Shown: piece after piece, positions 47,840-58,837 of the stretch
Numbering within the stretch: position 1 is the stretch's first letter
How the letters are laid out: each line of letters starts with the position of its first letter
Source: Heterocephalus glaber
Lineage: Eukaryota > Chordata > Mammalia > Rodentia > Bathyergidae
Direction: 5' to 3'
DNA: 64,000 nt
Assembly (NCBI RefSeq): GCF_000247695.1
Contig: NW_004624732.1
Span: forward strand, 41,972,424 to 42,036,423
Made by a program: the position numbers and the translations under genes
The notes under the pieces: model-generated
What the model was told of the DNA's origin: nothing
Seen by the model: the letters and a program-made list of their open reading frames with translations, nothing else
Database searches by the model: none

Positions 47840-48180
47840 AATTTATTTGCAGTCTTTCCCCTCCAATGCCCCCAAGGGAGGCTTCTTCCTTGCCCCTTCC
47901 AGCTTTTGTGGTTTTATAAATTCCCTAGCTTGTGGCTACTTACGTCTAATGTCTGTCTATATTTTCACATGGTCTTCTTCACTTTCTCTTTCACCATGTA
48001 TGCATACTGAATTCTTTTTCACAAAGACACCAACCACTGGATTAAGGATCTATCCCACTACAGTATGACCATATCTTAACTAATTACATCTACCAATTTT
48101 TCAAATAAGTATACATTTTGAGGTAGCCTGGGTTAAGGCTTAGATATATTTTTTGGGAGGACACAATTCAGCTCATAGAA
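47840..48180 (-). mobile_element. MST/MLT1 LTR, antisense, truncated
   Basis: GCTTGTGGCTACTTACGTCT, TTTTCACATGGTCTTCTTCA, CACAAAGACACCAACCACTG then GATTAAGGATCTATCCCACT, TAATTACATCTACC and TTGGGAGGACACAATTCAGC then TCATAG are the reverse complement of the MST/MLT1 5' half. Confidence 0.75.
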
Positions 48181-48315
48181 AAAGCAATTTTTATTTACCT
48201 CTCACTTATTGTTTTCATGCAAAAGACAAGTCTAATGGTCAGACTTTCAGTATTTCAAGCAAAGCTAGAGATTCAGCTTTACATTTAAAATATCTGATTT
48301 TAAAATGTTGGCTAC

Positions 48316-48771
48316 TGTTTTGGTTTTGATCTAAATGTCTTCCCCAAAATCACATGTGTTCAAAAGTGGGACTTCGGTAAGGTGATTGATCATGAAGGCT
48401 CTAACTATATTATTGGATTAATCCACTGAGAAGGTCATAAAATGATGATATTACCAGGAAGGCATATAAATTTAGGAGATGGGGCTTAGTTGAAGGGAGT
48501 GAAGCATGAGGGTATAGTCACATGTCTTTGGGGACTGTATCTTGTCCCTGACCCCTCTTCTCCAGCTCTTACATCCTCTCTCTGCTCCCTGGCTGCCATA
48601 TGGTGAGCAGCCCTTCTGCAGTGATGTTCTGCCTCATTTCAGGCCTGCAGCAATAGAACAGCCAAACATAGACTGAAGTCTTTGAAAACAGGAGCGAAAA
48701 TAACTCTTTTCTCCTTTTTGTTGGTTTTTTCTCAGATACTTGGTCACACCAATGAAGAGCTGATGTTAACA
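48316..48771 (+). mobile_element. ERVL-MaLR solo LTR, sense, complete ends
   Basis: Begins TGTTTTGGTTTTGATCTAAA and ends AGCTGATGTTAACA, so it has TG...CA termini. Inside are ATGTCTTCCCCAAAATCACA, GGTGATTGATCATGAAGGCT, GGATTAATCCACTGAGAAGG, TCCCTGGCTGCCATATGGTG, CATAGACTGAAGTCTTTGAA and TTTCTCAGATACTTGGTCAC. Flanking pentamers GCTAC and ACTAC look like a 5-bp TSD with one change. Length is 456 bp. Confidence 0.8.
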
Positions 48772-50405
48772 ACTACTTAATAAAAATTTGAAAGCCTTTC
48801 CATAAGGTAATATTTGTTGGTCAATCAAAATGCAACAGGCTAGGGTTGGTTTGTAGGCTACTGACTTTTAACCTTTGTAATAACATGAAGCACAATAGAT
48901 CACTTATCCAGTAATTACTGTGAATCATGATAAAATATTTTTAGTACAAAAAAGACCATGAAAGCAATCCAAAATGTGTCCAGAATAGACAATAGGTCAC
49001 AAGGTCTTAAACTAAAAATTATGTCCCTTTTTTATAAAACAAATCCTCAGACTATTCCTTGAAATTTATTCAGTATTATTTTATATATTTCTGAGAAATT
49101 GGCTAGGTTTTCTTGCTCAGAGTAGATTCAAATTAGGTTCAGTCTGTGAGAAATTTGAGAGTTGTTGCTAGAGGAAAGTGGAAGAATAAAAATGAGAAAT
49201 GACAGCCTTCATAGGAAGAGACAAAAAAAAAATATTTTCAAAAGTGGATTAAGAATTTCAAAAGTCATAGCAATATGGCATCATTTGGCACACTTTGGAA
49301 ACCTGGGGCTATGGCTATTATAACTTGGTCCAATAACTCATGCACCAACATCCATATAAAACATTAAAAAAAGTTTAAATTACAATTTTTGAAGTGGATA
49401 GAAGAAAAAAACAAACAAATGGAATACACTTAGAAAGAATCTCAACATTTAGGAGACATTCAACTATGCACCAGGACAGCTGAGCTGGGGGTTAGATTAA
49501 TACTGAAATCCATCTTTCCTGGTTCATAGCTCCTCGCCTGCAGCCCCAGAGTACCTCTACCCCACAGATGGTGTCTGATCATCCTCCAATCCAACAACCC
49601 TAGGACTAAGAGCTGGCCGAGTGAGGGGCTAAAGTACTTACTGTTCTAGGACTTTGGGAACTATATGTTCTGGGTTAATATTTTGGCCAAATGTTGTGTA
49701 TTATTCCTACTAGTGCACCTATTTACCTATGAAAATTCCTTCACTTGAATCTACTGTGTATATGACTAGTAAAGAATAGGAATGTCAGGGATCAAGTCAG
49801 TGTATGTACAAGGGGCATAGTATCTGAGCAGAAATTCGGTGAGGAAAGCTCTGACTCACCCACTGGAAACAGCTAAGTATTCCTAGAAGTTGCTTGGCCT
49901 TGATCTGATTTCAAGATTACGAAGGTAAATTTCCAAATAAATTGATTAGTCCTGTTTTATCTCCATGGAGCATGTAATAGGCAAAACTCTTTGGTGCCGT
50001 TGCAAGTTATATTTTTGTTATAATTTTTATATAAACTTTTGTAATTATATATTTTCCTATAGGATGTTAATTTGGTTAAGTCCTGAGAGATTTTTAGTGA
50101 CATGAAAGTTACAAGGATTTGACAAATCACTTTTCCGAAGCAGCAGTAAATTTATCAAGTTAATACGATCCTATGGGGACCTTGGAAATCACTTATCAGG
50201 TCATCTCTGGAAATATCTCTTCTGTGCTGCCCTACAGGTTATATTCTCTGTCCCTATTGGAAATAGCGGTGGCACAATGAATTTGTATAATTGGAAAGAA
50301 CTTCCAAACTTCTCATTGTAGTTTATGTTTAAGTAATATCTAAACAAAATTTAATGCCTAGAAATTTTTGTCAAGCAATTGTGAACCAGTATTGACTTAA
50401 TTGTA
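48772..50405. other. Unassigned DNA
   Basis: 49480-49640 is a little richer (CTCCTCGCCTGCAGCCCCAG) with no frame. Nothing else is recognised. Confidence 0.35.
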
Positions 50406-50507
50406 ATTTATTGATTTTTTTTTTTGTACCGGGGATGGAACTCAGGTCCTTGAGCTTGTGCAGCAGGTGGCGAAACCTCTGAGCTAAATCCCTGGCCCAT
50501 TTATTGA
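50406..50507 (-). mobile_element. ID SINE, antisense, with TSD
   Basis: ATTTATTGA plus T run at 50406 and ATTTATTGATTTTT at 50499 form the duplication. Between are a T run, GTACCGGGGATGGAACTCAG, GTCCTTGAGCTTGTGCAGCA, GGTGGCGAAACCTCTGAGCT and AAATCCCTGGCCC. The A box complement has a change (CCTCTGAGCTA). Confidence 0.9.
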
Positions 50508-50744
50508 TTTTTAATATCAAATTTATTAGAAATTCAAGCGAAAACCTTAATATATACAAAATGAGTATTATATGTAACAGACAGACACAAATATTGCAAT
50601 GAAAATAGTTACATACTCATATTCATTTAAGTTATAAATAATAAAAGGGCTAAATTCACAGTTCTTTGATTCATATATAACCAATAAAGTTGTGATTTGC
50701 AAGGATTCAATTGAAACCTGAGCTTCGTTTTGAAAATACCTGAA
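50508..50744. other. Unassigned AT-rich DNA
   Basis: Nothing beyond a chance 63-codon minus frame. Confidence 0.4.
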
Positions 50745-50800
50745 ATGAACACTGAGCAAGTCACTAAATCTCTCTGGGGCTCTGTGCTTTCATCTGTAAA
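50745..50800 (+). mobile_element. MIR fragment
   Basis: GAGCAAGTCACTAAATCTCT then CTGGGGCTCTGTGCTTTCAT and CTGTAAA follows the MIR core (GGGCAAGTCACTTAACCTCTCTGAGCCTC...TCATCTGTAAA). Confidence 0.7.
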
Positions 50801-50839
50801 TCACATTTCTCTCTTTATATACTGTGGTCCATTTCATTT

Positions 50840-50990
50840 TGCACATTTTAGGAATCCTCTGAGGCCATCTAGTCCATTTTTTCTCTTTTAACAGATTAAA
50901 AAACTAAACACATAGAGATGAAATGACTTGCTCAGGGTCACAAACTAACTTGTGTCCAAATGGAAAATAAAATCGGGTTTCTTAATTTCT
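50840..50990 (+). mobile_element. MIR-like fragment
   Basis: TTTTAACAGATTAAAAAACT, CATAGAGATGAAATGACTTG then CTCAGGGTCACAAACTAACT matches the MIR core 'ACAGATGAGGAAACTGAGGC...GACTTGCCCAAGGTCACACAG'. Confidence 0.65.
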
Positions 50991-52094
50991 ATCAGTTTAC
51001 TGTTTTACAATAGCTGACAGAGCATGTGAACAGTGGAAATACTCAGAATAATAATTTTTGACTGTCCAGATAGAGAAAACAATCTGGAGATATGGGAAAG
51101 TACATATTTTATTCTTGCAAATGTCACCACATTAAAGGACAAACTTCTAAAGCTAATTCAAAGAACTAATTATGCATTATCATACATTATATAACAGTAT
51201 TATTATACAAGTCAATTATAACAATAAAACAATTTCTTGACAAAATCATCTGAATTGCTTTTATATCTTTTTTAGAATCACTGGAGCAGTCACATTGCAA
51301 TACAAATGTTCTGCAAGTCTATAATGCTCATCACACTTCCCCCTACAGCATCACTTATTTCTTTCTAGATTTTAGGAAAGGAATATTTCTGTTTGCTTCT
51401 GTAATTCCTGTGAGGTCAATGAAATCCGAATGCCATGATTTTCCAGGGAAGAGAATAAGAAAATATACTCAAAAATATTTTAAACAAAGAAATAAGGTTT
51501 CATTTTTTACTGGAAAAGCATGGTTCATTTCAAATGAATTAATGAAATAAATTTTCTGAAATGTTCTCTGTCAAGCAGAAAAACAAATATACCAAGAAAA
51601 GAATTTAGTCCCTCAGTCCCAGTTCATGTGTTTAATGTATAATTTCATCATCTACAACTAGCTTACCTTTCAATAGTTACAATAATAAAGATCTTCATCA
51701 GATTTCCTTGTTTTTATCTCTGTTGTTTAATAAATCTACATCTCCATTTCTGAAGCTTTCTCAGATCTCCAAGCACAATGGAAGAAGGAAGGCAATCCAG
51801 TATTGATTTATTCTTTACTCTAAAACTACTTGATAAATAATACAAATTTTTTTTTTGGATTCAATATATTTACATAAATGCGACTAAATGGTATGATTAT
51901 ATTTCATTGGTTAAAATTTAAAGCATGTTTTATTTTAAAAATTCACAACTATTTTCGCCAAAATTAGGCAAAAAAAGTGACTTGGGAGAAGAATCTTATT
52001 TTTTTATATTAACGATTGCTACTACATTACTTTTGTAAACAGCTGGGTTTTCTAAGTGGGTGATAAAAATAATCTTCTTATTGTTTAATAGTTT
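50991..52094. other. Unassigned AT-rich DNA
   Basis: No supported feature. Confidence 0.4.
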
Positions 52095-52272
52095 CCACAT
52101 GTCAGTCACTATAATAGGTTCTTGAGAAAGAATATTTATTTTTACAACCTAACAATGAAATAGGTATTTTTATTAGTATAATTTCTAGGCAAATTAATCA
52201 GAGTTTAATAATATAGCTTGTCAGAATTTTCAAAGGAAGTACCTGATGGAGCTGAGATTTGAATTTATTTAC
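52095..52272 (+). mobile_element. MIR
   Basis: CATGTCAGTCACTATAATAG then GTTCTTGAG, ACAACCTAACAATGAAATAG then GTATTTTTATTAGTATAATT, AATTAATCAGAGTTTAATAA and GGAGCTGAGATTTGAAT give a nearly complete, much diverged MIR in sense. Confidence 0.7.
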
Positions 52273-53008
52273 CCATCTGTTGTACATTCAACACCTAAAG
52301 GACTATCTGATCAATTATTAGCAAATATTACCTTAAAAGGTGATAATTCTATTACCAGTAGTAAGTAGAATTTGATCATTTATGTAAGTCAAGTATAAAA
52401 TCCTGTAGCTTTGATTTTACTATTATCCATTTTATGTGAAAATTGGCATTAGTAGATGGTTACATCTGAGCAGGAACGTCAAGGCAAGCAATTCTTCTTT
52501 AAATCCATGCTCCTAAATGTGCAGACTCTAGTGCTACAATGTTACAGGAAATCATGTCAAGTTAAATGAGTGCATTTCAAACTACACTTTTAGTGAGAAT
52601 TATAAAATAATTCTTTAGTGATTTTAAGGTATGATTGAAATTGTACTTGTATGTCATCATTTATAACATTGCAGTAAATAAAGCTATCATGGAAATCTCA
52701 GACATGGAGACAGAAGCCAGAGTGTCATTCAATATTAGGTCCATCACATTATTTTTCAACATCTTTATTCCTTTAAAACACATACTGGTGACAAATTTAT
52801 TATTTACTTATCTTAGACAACAGAATATATGAAATATCTTATTGCTTGAACTATATTATCTCTCACTTTAGATTAATCTTAATTTAGATTTCAACTGTTA
52901 ATCTGGTCTACATAATCTTCAAAGTGTTTGCTTGGGTGATTTCTGGGTTTGGCAGGAGTAGATAGTAGTGGAAAGAAAATGTGATATATTTGGGGTATTT
53001 CACATCTC
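52273..53008. other. Unassigned AT-rich DNA
   Basis: No supported feature. Confidence 0.4.
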
Positions 53009-53452
53009 ATGAGTATCCGTTGTTTTATCATAGCTTCCTGTTTCCTTGGATATGCTTTCTGTGATTTTTTTTCATGCAGATGCATAGCCAAGGAGATCAG
53101 AAACCATGGCAACGTTGTCCTCCTCAAAGGAAGAAAGTTACATGCACAAATCCATTGGTTGTATAACATAAACCGGTCCTATGGTGAGTTGTACCCAGGC
53201 CTTTCCTTGGGCCATCTATCATTATTTCCACCAAGGTGGTTTTGTGGAAAATCTACCTCAGAAACATTTCAGAAAATTGAGAAAGTTTTAGAAGCTGTTT
53301 ACAGAGGCTCACAGTTCTCAAATCACTGTGATAAATTAGAATTTACTGACTCATGTAATGGAAAAAATACTAAACTATCAGAGAAAGTAATTATTTATGA
53401 AATCTCACCTAGAGACAATATAGAATTAAGTTGTAGAAAACAATTTTACTAG
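53009..53452 (+). other. 147-codon open frame, not recognised
   Basis: ATG at 53009 to TAG at 53450-53452, the longest open frame here that is not explained by a repeat. Residues 3-24 are hydrophobic and Cys-rich (CFIIASCFLGYAFCDFFSCR), loosely like a signal or membrane segment. The rest is mixed and polar with scattered Cys. There is no Kozak-like context (CTCATGAGT has G only at +4), no domain I know, no neighbouring exon signals, and the minus strand is open over part of it. Most likely a chance frame, or an old retro-sequence. Confidence 0.15.
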
Positions 53453-53618
53453 AAGAATTATATCAGTTTCATAGAAGAGCAAAAATATCACCATGTTCTT
53501 TGTACCTCCCATAGTAGCGTATCTTTCACTCTGGAAATCTCATTGCCATAAGATGGAATCAGAATAAAAAGATGATAAAAACAATTAGAGACTGATGGTA
53601 CTTGCCTCACTGTTTGTT

Positions 53619-53726
53619 CTTTTCTGATTTTTTTTTTGGCACGGGAGCTAGAACTCAGGACCTTGTGCTGGCGAGGCAGGCGGCGGAATGATTAAGCTAA
53701 ATCCCCAGGCTCCTTTTCTGATTTTT
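53619..53726 (-). mobile_element. ID SINE, antisense, with 14-bp TSDs
   Basis: CTTTTCTGATTTTT at 53619-53632 and again at 53713-53726. Between: T run, GGCACGGGAGCTAGAACTCA, GGACCTTGTGCTGGCGAGGC then AGGCGGCGGAATGATTAAGC and TAAATCCCCAGGCTC. The A box complement is mutated (TGATTAAGCTAA). Confidence 0.92.
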
Positions 53727-53859
53727 CATTATAACGTGTGCAGAGAATGTGTTCCTAGGCAATGTGCCTAAGGATTGGAAACATTTTTCACCTCCTCTCT
53801 CATTTTTACTTTCTTCCCTTTCTTTATTTTTATACTCTACTATAGCTATAGTCAAGTCC

Positions 53860-54150
53860 TAAGATCCTACAATTGAACTACTGTGAATTTCAACAACTGA
53901 TTGCAAAATTCCTTAGCTACATTGGCGTGGCTGGTGATCCAGGACATACATCGGAATATACATCTGTCGTGTTGAAGAAGTGTGAGACTCGTCTACTCAT
54001 CCCTCCAGGCTCCTTCTGACCTGCCTCTGCCCTCTCCTCCCTTTCCTCACAGCATCCTCTCCCTGTCCTGCGATGCTTACCTGATCCTGGGTGCCTGGGA
54101 AGCACTCCCAAGTTCTCAAGTTCATCTCTATCTTGATAAAGCGCCTGTCA
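53860..54150. other. Unassigned richer block, possible LTR
   Basis: CATTGGCGTGGCTGGTGATC, GAAGAAGTGTGAGACTCGTC, CCCTCCAGGCTCCTTCTGAC and GATAAAGCGCCTGTCAG are more complex and CpG-containing than the surroundings. The look is of an LTR R-U5 region, but I cannot name it. Confidence 0.3.
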
Positions 54151-54684
54151 GATTATGAGAACTGTCTTAGACTCTGACCTCAGAAAGTCACCAAAGTGCA
54201 AAATCTAATCATCCATTACCCCTTTATTTCATTTTACCTTTAGGCAAATTGTCCCAAGTATTGTTGGTTTTCATCTATTTTCCCACTATATCTACTTTCC
54301 CCAAAGTATGCTTGGGATGATAATTTTTATGATCATCTTTCACCCACTCATGGACAATGCTTCCAGTAATCCCCAAACCATCATGTCTGGGCCAGTAGGA
54401 AATTTTTTTCCAATTACTAATTTGCAAAAATTGAATGACCCACAGAAGGTATTGTGAAAGATCCATAACATTTCATACTTTAGAAGACGAAAGTGCCTTA
54501 AGTCTACAGGCTGCCTTGCAAGTGAGCTGTATTACTTTAGGCATTAAAAGTAATTTCTCTGAGCTTTAATTATTTTGTTCTTTGATGTCTTAAAAGAGGA
54601 GTAGGTAGGACATTTACATTACAGAATTGAGAGAAATAAGGAAAACAAGAAAGATGTTTTGCAAAGTACTTAAACATAAGAGAA
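54151..54684. other. Unassigned DNA
   Basis: No supported feature. Confidence 0.4.
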
Positions 54685-54689
54685 TAATA

Positions 54690-54812
54690 TGAGCAGTAAT
54701 TAACATTGAGCAGTTCTGTGCTGTGCAGTATTCTAAGCACTTTGCATGTATTATGATTGAATCCTCACACAAAGCACATGAAGTTAAGAAAAAGATGTTT
54801 GTCTCCCATTGC
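54690..54812 (+). mobile_element. MIR fragment
   Basis: TTCTGTGCTGTGCAGTATTC then TAAGCACTTTGCATGTATTA and TGATTGAATCCTCACACAAA fit the MIR 5' core (TGTGCCAGGCACTGTTCTAAGCGCTTTACATGTATTA...AATCCTCACAAC). Confidence 0.8.
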
Positions 54813-56070
54813 CATTGGGCTGCCTTTTCTTATTTTATTTCCAGTACTCGACAGGGTGCCTGGTCAGTTGGGCTAAACCATACATGGGAAGACAACAAAG
54901 GATCAGTGATACAAAAGCATGAATGCTCCAATTTCATATCTGAGCCCTTAGGCTTAGAAGTCTGTTTCTTACATGGAAAGTGAAGTGTGTTCTGTACACT
55001 CTTAATTTCTTCTACCTACCAGTATGTAACTGGTGCAAGGTGTAGATTCTCTCCTTCGGAAGGAGTGCCTAGTTGTCACCACTCTATGGCCCTGGTTAAC
55101 CTACCAGGAGCAGAATGGTCTTTGAAGAATTCTGGAGCATGGTCCTTCATCTCTGACATGAAATCTTATCAATTTATGCCAAGAATCCCATGGGATCAGG
55201 TAACTGTGCCTCTGTACAGCAGCAGTAGGTGCTGGAATTTGGATCCTTTTACAGGAGAGAAGTTAAAGCATAAATAGGATAAATAACCTCCCCAGTACGG
55301 TCTGGCTTGTCAGTGAGGCAGCTCTGCAGATGGATCTCAGCTACGTGGCTCCACTTAACCCTTTTAAAGATAGTTTCTATTACTAGTACAGAATTTAGGT
55401 ATTATGAGAGACTTTAAGTCAATTTTTGCATGTACAAGCCTTTGGAGCTTTTTAAAAATCATACTACAGTCTTTAAAAAGAAAAGAAATAATATTCTTCC
55501 ATTTAAAATTTTCATAAAACTGTACAATTTTAGGGTGTGTTAATTTTGTAGAGTAATAATTATTTATTTTGCATTTTAATTACATTGAAAGATGATACAG
55601 TTGATTGCATCATTGAGAAGGAAAATACTTTTTTATACACCAAATAACAGGGTTCATTTAAACTAGACTTTTTTCCTAAGAACAGAAAACTATTAATGGA
55701 CAGAATGGGTAGGGGATGGAACAAGGAAGTTAGGTGGGGTGAGGTTACTGGCACTATTTGTATTTCTATGTCTGCCTCCCCGAGAGCAACACCAGGTACA
55801 TTTGCTCACTTCTACCCCTAATACACAGGCTGTAATGTGCAATTGGATCTGCGGAACCCTTAGCCTTCCTCTAGACCAGCAGTAGACGGATTCCAGAAAA
55901 TGGGACTTTTAGGTAGCATCTGAGAAGAGCCAGATGTCTGGCTGAGACTGAGTGGGGATATAAAACATCCCCATGGAAACAGAATCCTACTTTATCCTCC
56001 ACATGTAACTTGATCCCCTGAACAGGCAATACAAGTTTGAATGTTCCAGAGTGGGCTAGAGTCTCGCCTC
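54813..56070. other. Unassigned, moderately complex DNA
   Basis: Holds two adjacent plus frames (86 codons at 54723-54983, 96 codons at 54987-55277) with no domain, and a richer part near 55780-56030 (TGGGGATATAAAACATCCCC). I see no repeat consensus. Confidence 0.35.
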
Positions 56071-56074
56071 AGTC

Positions 56075-56232
56075 ATTGCTAATTATTTGCACTTTGGCAA
56101 GTCCCCCTTCCACCTCTCTGCACCCTCTACCTCATTCCCAGAGAATTGGATCTGGCAGTGAGGACCTCTTACAGATAGTGAGATTTAAAAGATATTTTAT
56201 ATGTACCACTCAGTGCATAGTGCCTATCTTTT
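56075..56232 (+). mobile_element. MIR
   Basis: TTTGGCAAGTCCCCCTTCCA then CCTCTCTGCACCCTCTACCT, ATAGTGAGATTTAAAAGATA and CACTCAGTGCATAGTGCCTA follow MIR order (GCAAGTCACTTAACCTCTCTG...GTGAGGATTAAATGAGATA...GCACAGTGCCTGG). Confidence 0.65.
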
Positions 56233-57198
56233 ACTATAATTGACATGAGACAAAGAGAAACGAGAGACTTCTATTAACCTCATTAATTTACCTTATCTAA
56301 AAATTAGTCTTCTCAGAATAACCCGACAATACTTACCATCTAATTCAAGGAAGGCATTATGAAAAAAAAAATGATTTCCATAAGTTTTTCCCAAAAGAGC
56401 ATGTTAGTGTTGGAAAGAAGAAACTTTGTTTTTCCTTCAAATTGAATCTATTTAGCAGAGTCAGTAGAGGCACATTGTGAAAATAGCTTCCGAGTCCTCC
56501 TTGAAACTCCGAGGTTTAAACTAAGCAACTGGCATCACAATATTAGAAGTAAATATTAACATCCAAATTTTGCAAGAAAGAACTAAGACCTTGTTTGCTC
56601 TCTCTGAATCCACACATATAAATATTGAGACACTCAGTGGAAGCAAATATCAGAACTGAAAAATGGGATTAATGTCGAATCTTTCTTATCTTAAACAAGG
56701 TGACATTGAAGTGATTATCCCTTCATTGAAAATGAATCATACGCATTTTTATTCTCATTAAATAATTTATCTTTGCATATGAATTTGTGAACCTATTTGA
56801 TTTGGTATCACTTATATTCGTTTCTTTCTAAAAGCAACATTTAAAATGAATTTTTATAGCTACTTTCAATTTAAGACAAAAATGTTTCTTTTCCACCTAA
56901 GGGAATGATTAAAAAGTTCTCTTTGTAAATAAAATAAAGATATTGAGTACATAAAGATAGAGACAATACATGGGAGTAGTTAAGTTCATTAACGTATTAT
57001 GAGCACATTTAGCAAAAACAGGACTTGACATTCTTAAAGGTCTCTTCCATTTTAATACACTAAGGATTTTAGAATATGGAAAACATACAGGTAGAGGGAA
57101 AAGGAAATATCTTCTCCAGAGCTGCACATTGGATGGTAATATATAGGACCTTTTCTTGACTAATTTTATTCATAATTAAAATAAAAATGAATTAAGTT
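56233..57198. other. Unassigned AT-rich DNA
   Basis: No supported feature. The 72-codon minus frame at 56909-57127 is unsupported. Confidence 0.4.
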
Positions 57199-57392
57199 AG
57201 TGGTTCTCAAAGTGTAATTTCAGAAGCAACAGCAGCAGCATTCCCTTGGGAACTTGTTAACAATGCAGGTGCTCAGGCCCTGCCCAGATGTGATAAAGGA
57301 AAAACTCTGGGTGGTGAGGACCCACAACCCATGTTCTCTGGAACCCTCCAGGTGATTCTCAAGCTTGCCAATGTTTGAGAACCAAACAGTTA
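57199..57392 (+). mobile_element. MER5A DNA transposon (hAT-Charlie)
   Basis: Starts TAGTGGTTCTCAAAGTGTAA and ends CCAATGTTTGAGAACCAAAC, the MER5A terminal inverted repeats. The interior GGGAACTTGTTAACAATGCA, CAGGCCCTGCCCAGATGTGA, AAACTCTGGGTGGTGAGGAC and CCCTCCAGGTGATTCTCAAG is nearly full length. A non-autonomous fossil with no transposase. Confidence 0.93.
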
Positions 57393-57803
57393 GGAAAGCA
57401 CATATGTAAAACAGCTCACCATGAACCTCCTGGAAAAATTAGTCTTACAGTGTTGGAAAAATCATCTTGAAATTGATATTGACCAAATGAATGACAGTAA
57501 ATGTTTACCAAAAAGATAAAGGAAAAGATTTGATTAGAAATTTGATTAGAAATCTTCTAAGAAAGAGGAACTCTCACAGGCACCAGCAAGGATTTAATTG
57601 TGCAAATAACATTGCTACCTCTTTTATTGGAGAGAGACAGCTACATATAAAACTAGCATAACACACATGTACATTTACTATTTCCAATGCAATGAAAAAC
57701 AGGTCTCTGTCTCTAAATCTTATGAACAAGTACACAAAATAACCAGTAGTTTAAACTGGGCATGAGTGGCTTTTTTTTCTGGAATCTCTTTTCACACTAT
57801 AAA
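57393..57803. other. Unassigned AT-rich DNA
   Basis: Contains a small direct repeat (TTTGATTAGAAATTTGATTA, GAAAT). Otherwise nothing. Confidence 0.4.
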
Positions 57804-58186
57804 CATCAGCTTTTGGCTACTTTGCAAAACAAATGAGGCAGACAACTTATGGAAAAATAAAGTTTTATTAAGCTCACAGTCTTTTAAATTGTGAGGAACA
57901 CATGGAATCCTCCCAGCTGTGATGAAGGAACTATCATCTTTGCCTCATAATGGATGGCAATGGCAGAAGAATGTGTGAGAGTGAGTCATTACTTGGAGAA
58001 TTAACTAAGTGGGTTGCTTGAGAAAAATCTTATTCCCTTCTGAAAGCAGGCCCCAGTTGTTTCTAAGGAAAGCACACAGCTTCACTTCCCAAAGTTCCAC
58101 AGCTTCAACACCATCACACTGAGATCCAAGGATCCAAGCCTTCAACCCATGAATCTTTGAGGAGTACATTTTAACCAAAACATAGT
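57804..58186 (-). mobile_element. ERVL-MaLR LTR, antisense
   Basis: CATCAGCTTTTGGCTACTTT then GCAAAAC, ATAAAGTTTTATTAAGCTCA, CAGCTTCACTTCCCAAAGTT, CAAGCCTTCAACCCATGAAT then CTTTGAGGAGTACATTTTAA and CCAAAACATAG are the reverse complement of rodent MaLR LTRs. Confidence 0.7.
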
Positions 58187-58784
58187 GTATGCACTAGCTG
58201 GTAAGGGGCTTGGGTAATCTATAGCCACAGACAGTTGGACCATGGATGAACATTGAAGCCAAATCAGATTCTTCTTGCACACACTTTGAAATTGGCACTC
58301 AGAGTGAATTAATAGAAGAATTAGGAACCATGAAAAACGAGGCTGAAATGGCTATGTTAAATCAAAAGCAGAAATGAGAACTAGACGGCACAAAGACTAA
58401 GTAATGTAAATACACAGGTGCTGTGGTATCTGACTTGGCAGGGGAGTCCTGTGGAATGTGAATGGATGGTAGGAAGAAAGGATGGATGATCATTGCTTAT
58501 GTCCCTAATGGTTTCTGATTCCAGTTGCATATTCTTCTCTTAGGTTTTCTGTGATAACTCAATATTCATCTAATACAATGCTGAGTGTTGTTGTTGTTGC
58601 TTTTTGGATACATGAGTTTACAGAGGTATTTTTGTCACATGAAATATATTTTCTGCTTATCAATGAATATCAACATTAATTTAAGATATCAATATAGATT
58701 TCTCATTAGCTATTGATTGAGGGAAATGGCTAGGATTTGGAATTAGAATATGAAATCTCTTCCATAGTAGAAATCTTGTAGCAT

Positions 58785-58786
<2 letters not shown>
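58187..58786. other. Unassigned DNA
   Basis: No supported feature. Confidence 0.4.
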
Positions 58787-58822
<36 letters not shown>

Positions 58823-58837
58823 ACACACACGGGGGGG
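58787..58837 (+). repeat. (CA)n microsatellite ending in a G run
   Basis: (CA)n with one TC interruption, then seven or eight G. Confidence 0.95.

Noticed and set aside
58787..58837. CRISPR-like or regulatory tandem array
   Set aside because: Plain (CA)n microsatellite. No CRISPR array or spacer-repeat pattern exists anywhere in the window.
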